Source of the DNA: Actinomycetes bacterium
GTDB taxonomy: Bacteria; Actinomycetota; Acidimicrobiia; Acidimicrobiales; Palsa-688
Reading direction: 5' to 3'
DNA: 9,588 bases
Assembly (NCBI GenBank): GCA_021808425.1
Contig: JAKBBS010000130.1
Span: 1-9,588, forward strand
The notes under the pieces are model-generated. The model had not been told where the DNA came from, made no database searches, and worked only from the letters and a program-made list of their open reading frames with translations. Positions 1 through 7,108 of this stretch are shown here, one piece after another (the first letter of the stretch is position 1; the number at the start of each line of letters is the position of its first letter). The position numbers were made by a program, and so were the translations under genes.

Positions 1-15
1 TCAGTAGCTGAAGCA

Positions 16-68
16 AAAGACTGTGAGCGGAATTGCACAAGTTCGGTGCAATTACGCTCACAGTCTTT
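16..68. terminator. Long hairpin, likely bidirectional terminator
   Basis: The arms at 16-38 and 46-68 are 23 nt each and complementary except for one position, around a 7-nt loop (AAGTTCG, 39-45). The plus strand ends the stem with TTT. The minus strand ends in a TCTTTTGCTT tract. This is the usual form of a factor-independent terminator that can work in both directions. It probably ends a gene lying left of the window. The stem is long for a terminator, so a transposon-type inverted repeat is an alternative. Confidence 0.55.
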
Positions 69-111
69 GTGAGAGACCGCGCGACCGCGCAACCTTTGTG
101 AGAGACCGCGC
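65..111. repeat. 18-bp direct repeat pair
   Basis: The sequence CTTTGTGAGAGACCGCGC occurs exactly at 65-82 and again at 94-111, a period of 29 bp. The octamer GACCGCGC also occurs a third time between them. The first copy begins inside the right arm of the 16-68 hairpin, so part of the hairpin base has been duplicated. This is a local tandem duplication; no function is evident. Confidence 0.7.
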
Positions 112-268
112 AAGAGGGACAACGGCTGGCGTGGCGGGATGGGCGGTCTCGGATCCAAGGTCGGAAATCGCGCCCGAGTAGTCGACAATATCTACACCGG
201 CCTGACCACAGCTGGATACGAGTCCATGTTCGGCTGCCTGGCCCTTCTGGTCGGCGGCCAGTCTCGTG

Positions 269-346
269 CCGCGTGGAGGGACACCGCTCTTCGACGCTAT
301 GGGTCACGCCATCGCCGATGCCACCATACGCGCCGAGATCGAGTAG
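269..346 (+). pseudogene. Possible remnant of a von Willebrand A domain protein
   Basis: Read in the frame of 269, this gives PRGGTPLFDAMGHAIAD followed by eight residues and a TAG stop at 344-346. The GGTPLxDAxGxAI pattern is typical of the vWA segment that carries the metal-site (MIDAS) threonine in bacterial proteins. The same frame contains stops at about 179 and 200. Upstream of the motif the neighbouring frame (from 139) stays open, so a frameshift near 260-285 may join the two. The DxSxS and second-aspartate motifs are not visible. The match is short and rests on motif memory only, so chance similarity is possible. Confidence 0.3.
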
Positions 347-408
347 TCCTCGTCTCGTCTTAGTTGGAGCCGGAACTCGCCGGTGACGGCTGCGGCGACC
401 CATTTCTG
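338..408 (-). pseudogene. Decayed fragment of argG
   Basis: This segment aligns without gaps to 1329-1399 inside the intact argG. By my count 61 of 71 bases match. On the minus strand it still reads through in frame as [24 protein letters not shown], against [24 protein letters not shown] in ArgG, after which the frame runs into a TGA about 12 codons later. No start or further ArgG sequence flanks it: the residues before QKW are unrelated to ArgG. It lies in the same orientation as argG and about 990 bp from the matching part. It looks like the remains of an older argG copy or of a partial duplication. It is too short to encode an enzyme. Confidence 0.6.
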
Positions 409-593
409 CCTCTCGGCGCAGTCGCCGTCGGGAGGTCGTGTTGTGCCAACAAGCAGGTTGAATCAGCTCCGGACCGAACGCGTGTTCTGACAAATCGAGT
501 AGCGTTATCGAATGGCTCGGACCTGCCTGGTGGTCTCCTTCGAAATTTTATGGGAGGTCAGGTTGATGGGTTTCGGGTAGGCAAGGCGGAGAC

Positions 594-672
594 CCTGTGG
601 AAGAGTCTCCGCGTGGAGACTGTTTCGCGAACTCCGTAGGTCCTGTGGACGAGTCTCCGCGTGGAGACTGTT
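594..672. repeat. Two copies of a 31-bp palindrome-bearing repeat
   Basis: Copies at 594-624 and 642-672 differ at one base (A/C at the ninth position) and are separated by 17 bp. Each holds the hairpin AGTCTCC-GCGT-GGAGACT (604-621 and 652-669). A further GCGGAGAC at 586-593 can pair with GTCTCCGC inside the first copy, competing with the internal hairpin. The form resembles a REP-type dispersed palindromic repeat. With two units and a 17-bp gap it does not fit a CRISPR array. The period of 48 bp keeps a minus-strand frame open across both copies, but that frame has no recognisable product. Confidence 0.65.
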
Positions 673-704
673 GGCGGCCGAGTAGTCCGTGCATGACCAA
701 CCGT

Positions 705-805
705 CGCTAGGCGCTAGCGGATCGCCGAACGGGATCCTACTCAGCGATCCGCCAACGGGCGTCGTCGGCCCGGTTGGTGTGGCGCCCAACTCGTGGTCGA
801 GTTGG
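705..805. other. Cluster of short hairpins, function unknown
   Basis: Three perfect inverted repeats follow one another. CGCTAG-GCG-CTAGCG is at 705-719. GCGGATCG at 717-724 pairs with CGATCCGC at 745-752. CCAACTCG-TGGT-CGAGTTGG is at 786-805. The first two overlap and cannot both form fully. No conserved ncRNA family was recognised. They may be part of an unannotated transcript or of REP-like repeat debris continuing from 594-672. Confidence 0.35.
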
Positions 806-962
806 ATGAGCTCGTGGCTTGCGAGGGGAAGGGAATGTTGGCGAGGGCCCGGGTTCAGAGCTTTCCGAGTACCTGACTTCGGTCGTAGGGTTTGTTGATG
901 CTCGAGTCCGATCTGCGACCTGGGCTTCCGGCCATTTGGCGGCGCGGTCTTAGGGGTCGCTC

Positions 963-988
963 CCGGGGGCCCACCCCCGAACCCCCGG
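963..988. terminator. GC-rich hairpin downstream of argG
   Basis: CCGGGGG at 963-969 can pair with CCCCCGG at 982-988 across a 12-nt loop, about 37 nt beyond the argG stop on the minus strand. There is no U-tract after it. It could be an actinobacterial tail-less terminator, but GC-rich DNA produces such pairings easily. Confidence 0.25.
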
Positions 989-1024
989 ACGACCAGCCCT
1001 CGACTGTATGTGAAGAACTCGGCG

Positions 1025-2449
<1,425 letters not shown>

Positions 2450-2451
2450 TT

Positions 2452-2457
2452 ACACTA
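2452..2457 (-). promoter_or_regulatory. Candidate -10 box of argG
   Basis: The minus strand reads TAGTGT, then 8 nt, then the ATG of argG. There is no Shine-Dalgarno sequence in those 8 nt. This spacing puts the likely transcription start at or within a couple of bases of the start codon. No good -35 hexamer at 17 bp was seen; a TTGGAG lies a little too far upstream. Confidence 0.35.
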
Positions 2458-2574
2458 ATGGGGGCTCGACGCTGGGCACTCCAATGTCCACCAGTTTTCG
2501 TCGAGCTCGTGCCGCCGAACCACCTGCCACGCCGAGCAGGTTAGCCTGGGCTCCGTAAACCCAATGCTCTACCG

Positions 2575-2588
2575 AAACCGTATGGTTT
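2575..2588. promoter_or_regulatory. AT-rich palindrome, possible operator
   Basis: AAACC-GTAT-GGTTT is a 14-bp dyad, imperfect only at two central positions, in the AT-richest part of the 220-bp gap between the gluconokinase and argG. An overlapping TATAAA (minus strand) and TATACT (plus strand) sit beside it at 2587-2594. It lies about 130 bp upstream of argG. It does not match the ArgR box. It could be a repressor site or a minor hairpin; the target gene is unknown. Confidence 0.3.
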
Positions 2589-2663
2589 TATACTACGTTG
2601 TTGGTAGATGAAGTGGGCGTGCGGCGACCAGAGCGTCGAACTGCGTGGTGGCGCTGAAAGTAC

Positions 2664-4181
2664 CTAGCGGGTGGCCGACACATTCCTGGCCAGGGCATCG
2701 ACCAACACGGCCGTCTTATCGCGAAGCGCGCCGAACGCGGCGACCAGCGAGGGATCGACGTGCTCCGGCTCTGGGTCGTCGCGGACGTGGTACTCCAAGG
2801 CGTTTAATGCCTCGCCGAGGGTCCCCGAGTAGCCGACGGCGAGCAGGCCGAGGGCCGCAGCCCCGAGGGCGGTGCCTTCCTCGTCGCCGGTGACCGTCAT
2901 CGGCCGTTCGAGCGCTGCGGCCATGAGACTCTTCCACAACGGCGAGCGGAACGCCCCGCCCGTCGCTCGTATGCTCGTCACCGGGTGCAGCGCGTCGACT
3001 CGGTCGAGTAGGAGGCGCATCTGCACGCAGACGCCTTCCATCGCAGCCCTGCGCATGTGTGCTTCGCCGTGGTGGTGTCGCAACCCGACGAACGCCGCGG
3101 CGAGATCGGGGTTCCAAAGAGGTGCCCGCTCGGCGAGCAGGAACGGGAGCATCACGACTCCGTCGCTGTCCGCGGACACGCCGTCCGCCGGGTGCGCGCC
3201 CGGGTCGCCGGGTTCGCCCGGAAGAGTCGCGGGCGCGAGGCTTCGTGCGGCCCAGCGCAGGACTTCGGCACCGTTGGAGATCGCCCCGCCTGCCACCCAC
3301 AACGGCTCGACGAGGCCATAGCAGAAGACCCTGCCGAGGCGGTCCGGGTGCGGCCCGTGGGTAACTACCCGTATAGCGCCGCTGGTACCAAGCGACAGGC
3401 CGGCTATCCCGACGTCCACGGCGCCCGAGCCGAGGTTCGCGAGGGGGCCGTCGGCGGCACCGACAACGACGGGAGTACCGGCCGCAATGCCAAGAGAGGC
3501 GGTCAGGCCGCCGTCGCCTCGAAGCGGCAGTACCGCGGTCGTGGGCAGTATCTCGGGAAGCCGGCTGGAGTCGACCCCGCACGCTTGGAGAGCAGGCGCG
3601 CTCCATTGCCGGGTGGTGACGTCCATCAGCCCGGTACCCGACGCGGAGGAGGTCTCGGTGACGAGAGTCCCTGTCAGCCAGTAGATCAGGTAGTCCTTGA
3701 GCCCGACCCACCAGCGGGCCGCCGAGAAGGTTGCAGGGTCGTTGCGCCGGAACCACTCGAGCTTGGCGAGCGGAGTCATCGGGTGCACGGGTGTGCCTGT
3801 GGTCTCTTGGAGGTCCAGGGATGCCGGATCGCGTGCAAGCTCGGCGGCTTCGAGCGCCGCGCGCCCGTCGGCCCACGTCACGAGCGGAGTGATAGGTCGG
3901 CACCTGTCGTCGAGCGCTACAAGCCCGTGCATCGCAGCGCTCAGCGATATCGCCGCCACCTTCGCCCCGCCCGAGGTGGCGATGCACTCTGCGAGGGCGG
4001 CTTGAGCGCCGGCGAGGACCGCGGCGGGGTCCTGTACCTGCTGGCCGGGGGCTGGCTGCAAGAGCGGGTACTCGCGGATTGCTGTGGACCGCTGCCGGGT
4101 GCCGAGGTCGAAGGCCACAGCCTTGACGCCGGTGGTGCCGACGTCGAGGCCGACGACCACCTCGCCGGCAGCGCCGGTCAC
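2664..4181 (-). CDS. gntK: FGGY-family carbohydrate kinase, probably gluconokinase
   Basis: It probably phosphorylates gluconate to 6-phosphogluconate, feeding the pentose phosphate pathway in the cytoplasm. From the GTG at 4181 it has 505 residues, close to the ~510 of GntK-type FGGY kinases. The N-terminal phosphate loop LDVGTTGVKAVAFD is at 12-25, MHG at 84-86, TWADGRA at 102-108, and TGTPVHPMTPLAKLEW at about 128-143, a pattern typical of gluconokinases. The catalytic Asp lies in GAADGPLANLGSGA near residue 244, with GGAFRSPLW at 408-416. In-frame extension to a TTG at 4244 is possible, but the added residues do not resemble the family; the GTG sits directly before the conserved strand. 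The RBS is poor. The GTG overlaps by 4 nt the stop of a 28-codon upstream frame. Xylulokinase or another sugar kinase is the alternative. Confidence 0.85.
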   Translation of the reverse strand: MTGAAGEVVVGLDVGTTGVKAVAFDLGTRQRSTAIREYPLLQPAPGQQVQDPAAVLAGAQAALAECIATSGGAKVAAISLSAAMHGLVALDDRCRPITPLVTWADGRAALEAAELARDPASLDLQETTGTPVHPMTPLAKLEWFRRNDPATFSAARWWVGLKDYLIYWLTGTLVTETSSASGTGLMDVTTRQWSAPALQACGVDSSRLPEILPTTAVLPLRGDGGLTASLGIAAGTPVVVGAADGPLANLGSGAVDVGIAGLSLGTSGAIRVVTHGPHPDRLGRVFCYGLVEPLWVAGGAISNGAEVLRWAARSLAPATLPGEPGDPGAHPADGVSADSDGVVMLPFLLAERAPLWNPDLAAAFVGLRHHHGEAHMRRAAMEGVCVQMRLLLDRVDALHPVTSIRATGGAFRSPLWKSLMAAALERPMTVTGDEEGTALGAAALGLLAVGYSGTLGEALNALEYHVRDDPEPEHVDPSLVAAFGALRDKTAVLVDALARNVSATR

Positions 4182-4264
4182 GCGGCCGCTTTGCGAAAAG
4201 CTTCCCCGAGCCCGAGACGACGTTGTCGAGTATGCGTTCGGCAACCTGGGTCGGATTCAGACAT
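4178..4264 (-). CDS. Tiny upstream ORF (28 aa) overlapping the gluconokinase start
   Basis: An ATG at 4264 opens a 28-codon frame (MSESDPGCRT...) that ends in TGA at 4180-4178, sharing GTGA with the gluconokinase start. A TAGAGT box (4280-4275 on this strand) ends 10 nt before the ATG. The gluconokinase lacks a clear Shine-Dalgarno, so translational coupling from this leader would explain its initiation. The peptide is unknown and Arg-rich and may have no function of its own. The frame could equally be chance. Confidence 0.25.
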   Translation of the reverse strand: MSESDPGCRTHTRQRRLGLGEAFRKAAA

Positions 4265-4274
4265 GGCGACATCT

Positions 4275-4280
4275 ACTCTA
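4275..4280 (-). promoter_or_regulatory. Candidate -10 box of the gluconokinase transcript
   Basis: The minus strand reads TAGAGT 10 nt before the ATG of the 28-codon leader frame and about 94 nt before the gluconokinase GTG. No convincing -35 was found. It lies back to back with the plus-strand TATAGT at 4321, giving a compact divergent promoter region. Confidence 0.25.
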
Positions 4281-4320
4281 CGAGGGACGACAGACAATGC
4301 TACTGACGCGGGACTCTACC

Positions 4321-4326
4321 TATAGT
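4321..4326 (+). promoter_or_regulatory. Candidate -10 box (TATAGT) of the methyltransferase transcript
   Basis: TATAGT matches the TATAAT consensus at five of six bases and is followed after 8 nt by a GTG that opens a 40-codon frame. This is the leaderless arrangement seen at argG as well. No canonical -35 is present at the expected distance. Confidence 0.45.
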
Positions 4327-4334
4327 TTGGAGCC

Positions 4335-4457
4335 GTGACCGTCGACCAGTCGCCCCACCTGCAGTCGCCCGGCCGGGGCGACCTGGCGGTCCTCCCGGGC
4401 CGCCCGCTATCCCCGAGACCAGCCCGGCTGGTTGTCGTTCCCGGACTCCCCGTTTGA
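4335..4457 (+). CDS. Leader ORF (40 aa), coupled to the methyltransferase
   Basis: The GTG at 4335 starts a 40-codon frame (MTVDQSPHLQ...) ending in TGA at 4455-4457. Its last four bases, TTGA, overlap the TTG start of the methyltransferase at 4454. A TATAGT box ends 8 nt upstream, so the mRNA may begin at the GTG itself. The methyltransferase has a weak start codon and no Shine-Dalgarno, so ribosomes terminating here could restart on it. The peptide is Pro/Arg/Gly-rich and matches nothing I know. It may serve only as a translated leader. Confidence 0.4.
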   Translation: MTVDQSPHLQSPGRGDLAVLPGRPLSPRPARLVVVPGLPV

Positions 4458-5530
4458 TCAAGTACCTCGGCTCCAAAAGACTGCTCGTCCCGATCCTCGG
4501 GGAGATCCTGACGGCGGTAGGCGCCACAACTGCTCTCGATCTCTTTACCGGAACGACGAGGGTCGCACAGGAGTTCAAACGCCGCGGAGCGCACGTTACG
4601 GCGCTTGACGCCGCGCGTTACTCCGAGATCTTCGCCCGCTGCTACATACAGACCGACGCCATCGACGTCGAGCGCGGCGAGCTCGCCGAGGCTTTGCGCT
4701 ACCTGGGGTCGCTTCGAGGCGAGGCCGGGTATTTCACTGACACTTTCTGTGTCAAATCCAGGTTCTTCCAGCCTTTCAATGGGGAGAGGATCGATGCGAT
4801 CCGAGACGCACTCGAACGCGACTTCGCCGGGAGTCCGCTGTGGCCGATCCTGCTCACCAGCCTGATCGACGCGGCCGACCGGGTGGACTCGACGACCGGC
4901 CTGCAAATGGCGTACATCAAAAGCTGGGCTGAGCGCTCCTACAAGCCTCTCGAGCTTCGTGTGCCCGAGCTGCTGGGCGGCCCGGGCCTGGCCGTGCGTG
5001 CCGACGCAACCGTAGCCGCCGGCGAGTTGCCTGCCGTCGACCTCGCGTACCTCGATCCTCCCTACAATCAGCACCGCTACTTCACGAACTATCACATCTG
5101 GGAGACCCTCGTGGCTTGGGACGCGCCAGAGCATTACGGGGCGGCCTGCAAACGGATCGACAGCCGCGACGGGGCCACCAAGAGCGTGTTCAACTCCAAA
5201 CGCGAGATGCCATCTGCGCTTCGGCGCTTGATCCGCGACGTGTCCGCCTCGGTGGTGGTCGTGTCGTACAACAACGAGTCGTGGGTGGATCTCGAAGACC
5301 TCGTCGACATGTGCAGCGCCCACGGGCATGTGGCGACCTTCGCGTTCGACTCCAAACGCTACGTCGGCGCCCAGATCGGCATCCACAACCCGACCGGCGT
5401 GAAGGTAGGCACCGTCAGCCACCTTCGTAACCTTGAGTACCTGGTGGTAGCCGGGCCGAAGCGCTCCGTCGAGAGCGTGTGCGAACTGGCGGTACTCCGA
5501 CAGGTTGCGGGCGCGGCCGGTGTAGCGTAG
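4454..5530 (+). CDS. D12-class N6-adenine DNA methyltransferase
   Basis: It transfers a methyl group from S-adenosylmethionine to the N6 of adenine in a specific DNA site. The protein has 358 residues. It starts with the family N-terminus IKYLGSKR (2-9), continues with the SAM-binding motif I ALDLFTGTTRVA (27-38), and has the catalytic DPPY at 201-204 followed by NQHRYFTNYHIWETLVAW. Later segments (SVFNSKREM, VVVSYNNESW) are also typical of this group. The TTG start is chosen because it lies exactly at the conserved N-terminus and no other start exists upstream in frame. No endonuclease gene is adjacent, so it appears to be an orphan or regulatory methylase. The target site cannot be read from the sequence. 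NfeD follows 7 nt after the stop, suggesting co-transcription. Confidence 0.92.
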   Translation: MIKYLGSKRLLVPILGEILTAVGATTALDLFTGTTRVAQEFKRRGAHVTALDAARYSEIFARCYIQTDAIDVERGELAEALRYLGSLRGEAGYFTDTFCVKSRFFQPFNGERIDAIRDALERDFAGSPLWPILLTSLIDAADRVDSTTGLQMAYIKSWAERSYKPLELRVPELLGGPGLAVRADATVAAGELPAVDLAYLDPPYNQHRYFTNYHIWETLVAWDAPEHYGAACKRIDSRDGATKSVFNSKREMPSALRRLIRDVSASVVVVSYNNESWVDLEDLVDMCSAHGHVATFAFDSKRYVGAQIGIHNPTGVKVGTVSHLRNLEYLVVAGPKRSVESVCELAVLRQVAGAAGVA

Positions 5531-5537
5531 AGCCGCT

Positions 5538-5756
5538 ATGGACAGCGACTCATACGACCGGGTCGTCGGGGCTCTCGGGCACGTCACGCTCCGGATACCC
5601 GGACCGGGGCGTCCCGGCGAGGTGCTCCTTTCCATGCGCGGAGGATCTGAATCTTTTATCGCCTACAGCGAGGAGGCGATCCCGGCCGGCAGCCAGGTGC
5701 TTGTGCTCAACTCGCGTCCCGGCCGAGTGGTCGAGGTCACTGCGTTTCCCGGCTGA
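5538..5756 (+). CDS. Short NfeD-like OB-fold protein
   Basis: This 72-residue protein resembles the soluble C-terminal OB-fold domain of NfeD, the partner of flotillin/SPFH proteins. Visible features are a GxVTLRIPGPGRPGEVLL strand pair near 14-31, GGSESFIAYSEEAIPAGSQVLVL in the middle (the AxSEExIPxGxxVxV pattern of NfeD), and GRVVEVT at 62-68. It has no signal peptide, protease domain or transmembrane segment, unlike full-length NfeD. The ATG at 5538 follows the methyltransferase stop by 7 nt. A possible TAGCGT box (5523-5528) lies 9 nt upstream, so it may also be transcribed leaderless. The flotillin gene 115 nt downstream supports the assignment. It probably binds or modulates that flotillin. 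Confidence 0.75.
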   Translation: MDSDSYDRVVGALGHVTLRIPGPGRPGEVLLSMRGGSESFIAYSEEAIPAGSQVLVLNSRPGRVVEVTAFPG

Positions 5757-5841
5757 CTTCCCTCGCCGCATCGCTGGTCGGCACCGCTCGCTGGTAAACG
5801 TCCATGACACGGCGGCTCTCCGCTAAGGATCCGTGGGGGGC

Positions 5842-5847
5842 TATAGT
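5842..5847 (+). promoter_or_regulatory. Candidate -10 box of the flotillin gene
   Basis: TATAGT is identical to the box before the methyltransferase leader. It lies 24 nt before the flotillin ATG. The untranslated stretch after it carries GAAAGG and TAGGTG (5855-5866), the only clear ribosome binding site in the window. No -35 consensus was found at 17 bp. Confidence 0.45.
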
Positions 5848-5871
5848 CCGCGTAGAAAGGTAGGTGCAGCG

Positions 5872-7089
5872 ATGTTCGGATGGCATGTTCCTCGACCCGA
5901 CCAGGCGATGCTCGTAAGCGGCGGTAGGCAAGGGACGCTCCCGTTCAGGATCGTCACTGGCCACGGCGCTTTCGTCCTGCCGTTCCGTTCGAAGGTGAGC
6001 TATCTAACCCTTTCCATGCAGGAGGCGGAAGTCGACGAGGAGTGCGTCACCAAACAGGGGATAGCGGTGAAAGTGAAGGCCGTTATCGCCTTCAAGGTCG
6101 GCTCCGACCCTGAGGGCATCGCGAGCGCAGCGCAGCGTTTCCTTGCTGCGGAGGAGAAGATGGGGGTGCTGACCGGGCGTATATTCGCCGGCCACCTACG
6201 TTCGATCATCGGGTCAATGACCGTCGAGGAGATCATCCGCGAACGCCAGCGCCTGGCAGAGGAAGCCCTCGAAGCCTCCAAAATCGAGATGTCCAAGATC
6301 GGCCTTGTCGTCGACGCCCTTCAGATCGAGAGCATCGACGACTTGGGCTCGGGCTACATCAAGGCGCTCGCCGCGCCGCACGTGGCGCAGGTGCAGCGCG
6401 CTGCGAGGGTCGCCCAAGCTGAGGCGGACCAGGCATCGGCAGAGGCCGAGCAGATATCGCGGCGCAACCAGGCCGAGTTCGAACGCAAGACGGCGGTCGC
6501 CCGTGCCGGATATCAGGCTGAGGTGGACTCGGCCCAGGCGCAAGCGGCTCAGGCCGGCCCGCTCTCACAGGCGCAGGCCGCCCAGAACGTGCTCGAAGCC
6601 CAGACGGCGCTTGCCGAGCGTAACGCCGAGCTACGTCAGCGTGAGCTGGTGGCGGAGGTTATCCGGCCCGCCCAGGCCGAGGCGCAGCGTATCAAGCTGC
6701 TCGCCGAGGCAGAGGCGGAACGCCTCAGCCGGATCGGCGAGGCGGGTGCGGCGCATGATCGGGTCGCATTGGACCAGCAGCTGATAGCGCAGCTGCCCGA
6801 GATGTTGCGCGCTGCGGCCGACAGCTTGCAGAACTCGAACCTGACGGTCCTAAACGGTGCGGAGGGCATGGCGGAGGTCGTCAGCGGTCTGGCGTCGCAG
6901 GGCCTTGCCCTCTTCGAGACCCTCAAGCGGTCGATACCCCAGGGCGACGGCGCTGCGGAGCACTCCGAGCGCAGGAACGGGTCTCCTCAAGGAACGCCAG
7001 CCGGCCGGCCCGCCGATGGAGCCCTGCCGGGAGTTCCCGACCCGGTCCCGCTTTCGAGGCCGGTAGCCGAGGACCCCGCCAGGCGCTGA
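5872..7089 (+). CDS. Flotillin-family SPFH protein
   Basis: Flotillins oligomerise on the inner face of the membrane and organise lipid and protein domains. The protein has 405 residues from the ATG at 5872, chosen over the in-frame GTG at 5833 because that GTG lies upstream of the TATAGT box and the ATG has a GAAAGGTAGG ribosome site. The SPFH domain spans about 5-170 (LTLSMQEAEV, KQGIAVKVKAVIAFKVG, GHLRSIIGSMTVEEIIRERQ, IGLVVDALQIESIDD). An Ala/Glu/Gln-rich coiled coil covers about 170-300, with the characteristic AEAEAER repeats. A Pro/Gly-rich tail follows from 355. No N-terminal membrane hairpin is visible, so attachment must be peripheral or through partners. The NfeD-like gene upstream is the expected partner. 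Confidence 0.92.
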   Translation: MFGWHVPRPDQAMLVSGGRQGTLPFRIVTGHGAFVLPFRSKVSYLTLSMQEAEVDEECVTKQGIAVKVKAVIAFKVGSDPEGIASAAQRFLAAEEKMGVLTGRIFAGHLRSIIGSMTVEEIIRERQRLAEEALEASKIEMSKIGLVVDALQIESIDDLGSGYIKALAAPHVAQVQRAARVAQAEADQASAEAEQISRRNQAEFERKTAVARAGYQAEVDSAQAQAAQAGPLSQAQAAQNVLEAQTALAERNAELRQRELVAEVIRPAQAEAQRIKLLAEAEAERLSRIGEAGAAHDRVALDQQLIAQLPEMLRAAADSLQNSNLTVLNGAEGMAEVVSGLASQGLALFETLKRSIPQGDGAAEHSERRNGSPQGTPAGRPADGALPGVPDPVPLSRPVAEDPARR

Positions 7090-7103
7090 CGCCCGGCCTC
7101 GAA
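7053..7103. terminator. Convergent terminator hairpin
   Basis: TTCGAGGCCGG at 7053-7063 pairs perfectly with CCGGCCTCGAA at 7093-7103, an 11-bp stem around a 29-nt loop. It extends by two pairs with one bulge. The left arm is inside the flotillin C-terminal codons and the right arm lies between the two convergent stops (7089 and 7109). It is placed to end transcription from both sides. No strong U-tract is present and the loop is large. Confidence 0.4.
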
Positions 7104-7108
7104 GCTAA

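Larger units (their letters stand above)
1..1024. other. Gene-poor intergenic region with relics, repeats and hairpins
   Basis: No reading frame here resembles a complete protein. The open frames present are short, low-complexity and mutually overlapping. The stretch contains a strong inverted repeat at 16-68, an 18-bp direct repeat, a possible von Willebrand A fragment near 269-346, a 71-nt copy of an internal argG segment at 338-408, two copies of a 31-bp palindrome-bearing repeat at 594-672, and further hairpins at 705-805. A short AT-rich patch lies near 540-552. Together this looks like a zone of gene decay and repeat accumulation downstream of argG. I saw no tRNA or rRNA in it. The boundary with argG is its stop codon at 1025-1027 on the minus strand. 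Confidence 0.6.

Noticed and set aside
594..672. CRISPR array
   Set aside because: There are only two units, the gap is 17 bp, the repeats carry a near-full palindrome, and no cas gene is in the window.
505..789. A 94-codon minus-strand ORF containing a repeated NSLHAET peptide
   Set aside because: The peptide repeat only reflects the 31-bp DNA repeat with a 48-bp period. The start is a TTG with no RBS, and the rest is low complexity.
2716..4272. A 518-codon minus-strand frame overlapping the gluconokinase in another frame
   Set aside because: It is extremely Arg/Gly/Pro-rich throughout, as expected for the +1 frame of a GC-rich gene. The motifs lie in the other frame.
3057..4325. A 422-codon plus-strand frame opposite the gluconokinase
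   Set aside because: It is antisense to a gene with a complete set of FGGY motifs. It has no recognisable domains.
4316..5635. A 439-codon open frame on the minus strand
   Set aside because: It is fully antisense to the methyltransferase, whose KYLGSK, DLFTGTT and DPPY motifs show that strand is coding. The antisense protein resembles nothing and has the composition of a GC-driven shadow frame.
5804..5863. A 19-codon ORF before the flotillin
   Set aside because: It lies across the TATAGT promoter box and the RBS of the flotillin, so it would not be on that transcript intact; probably chance.
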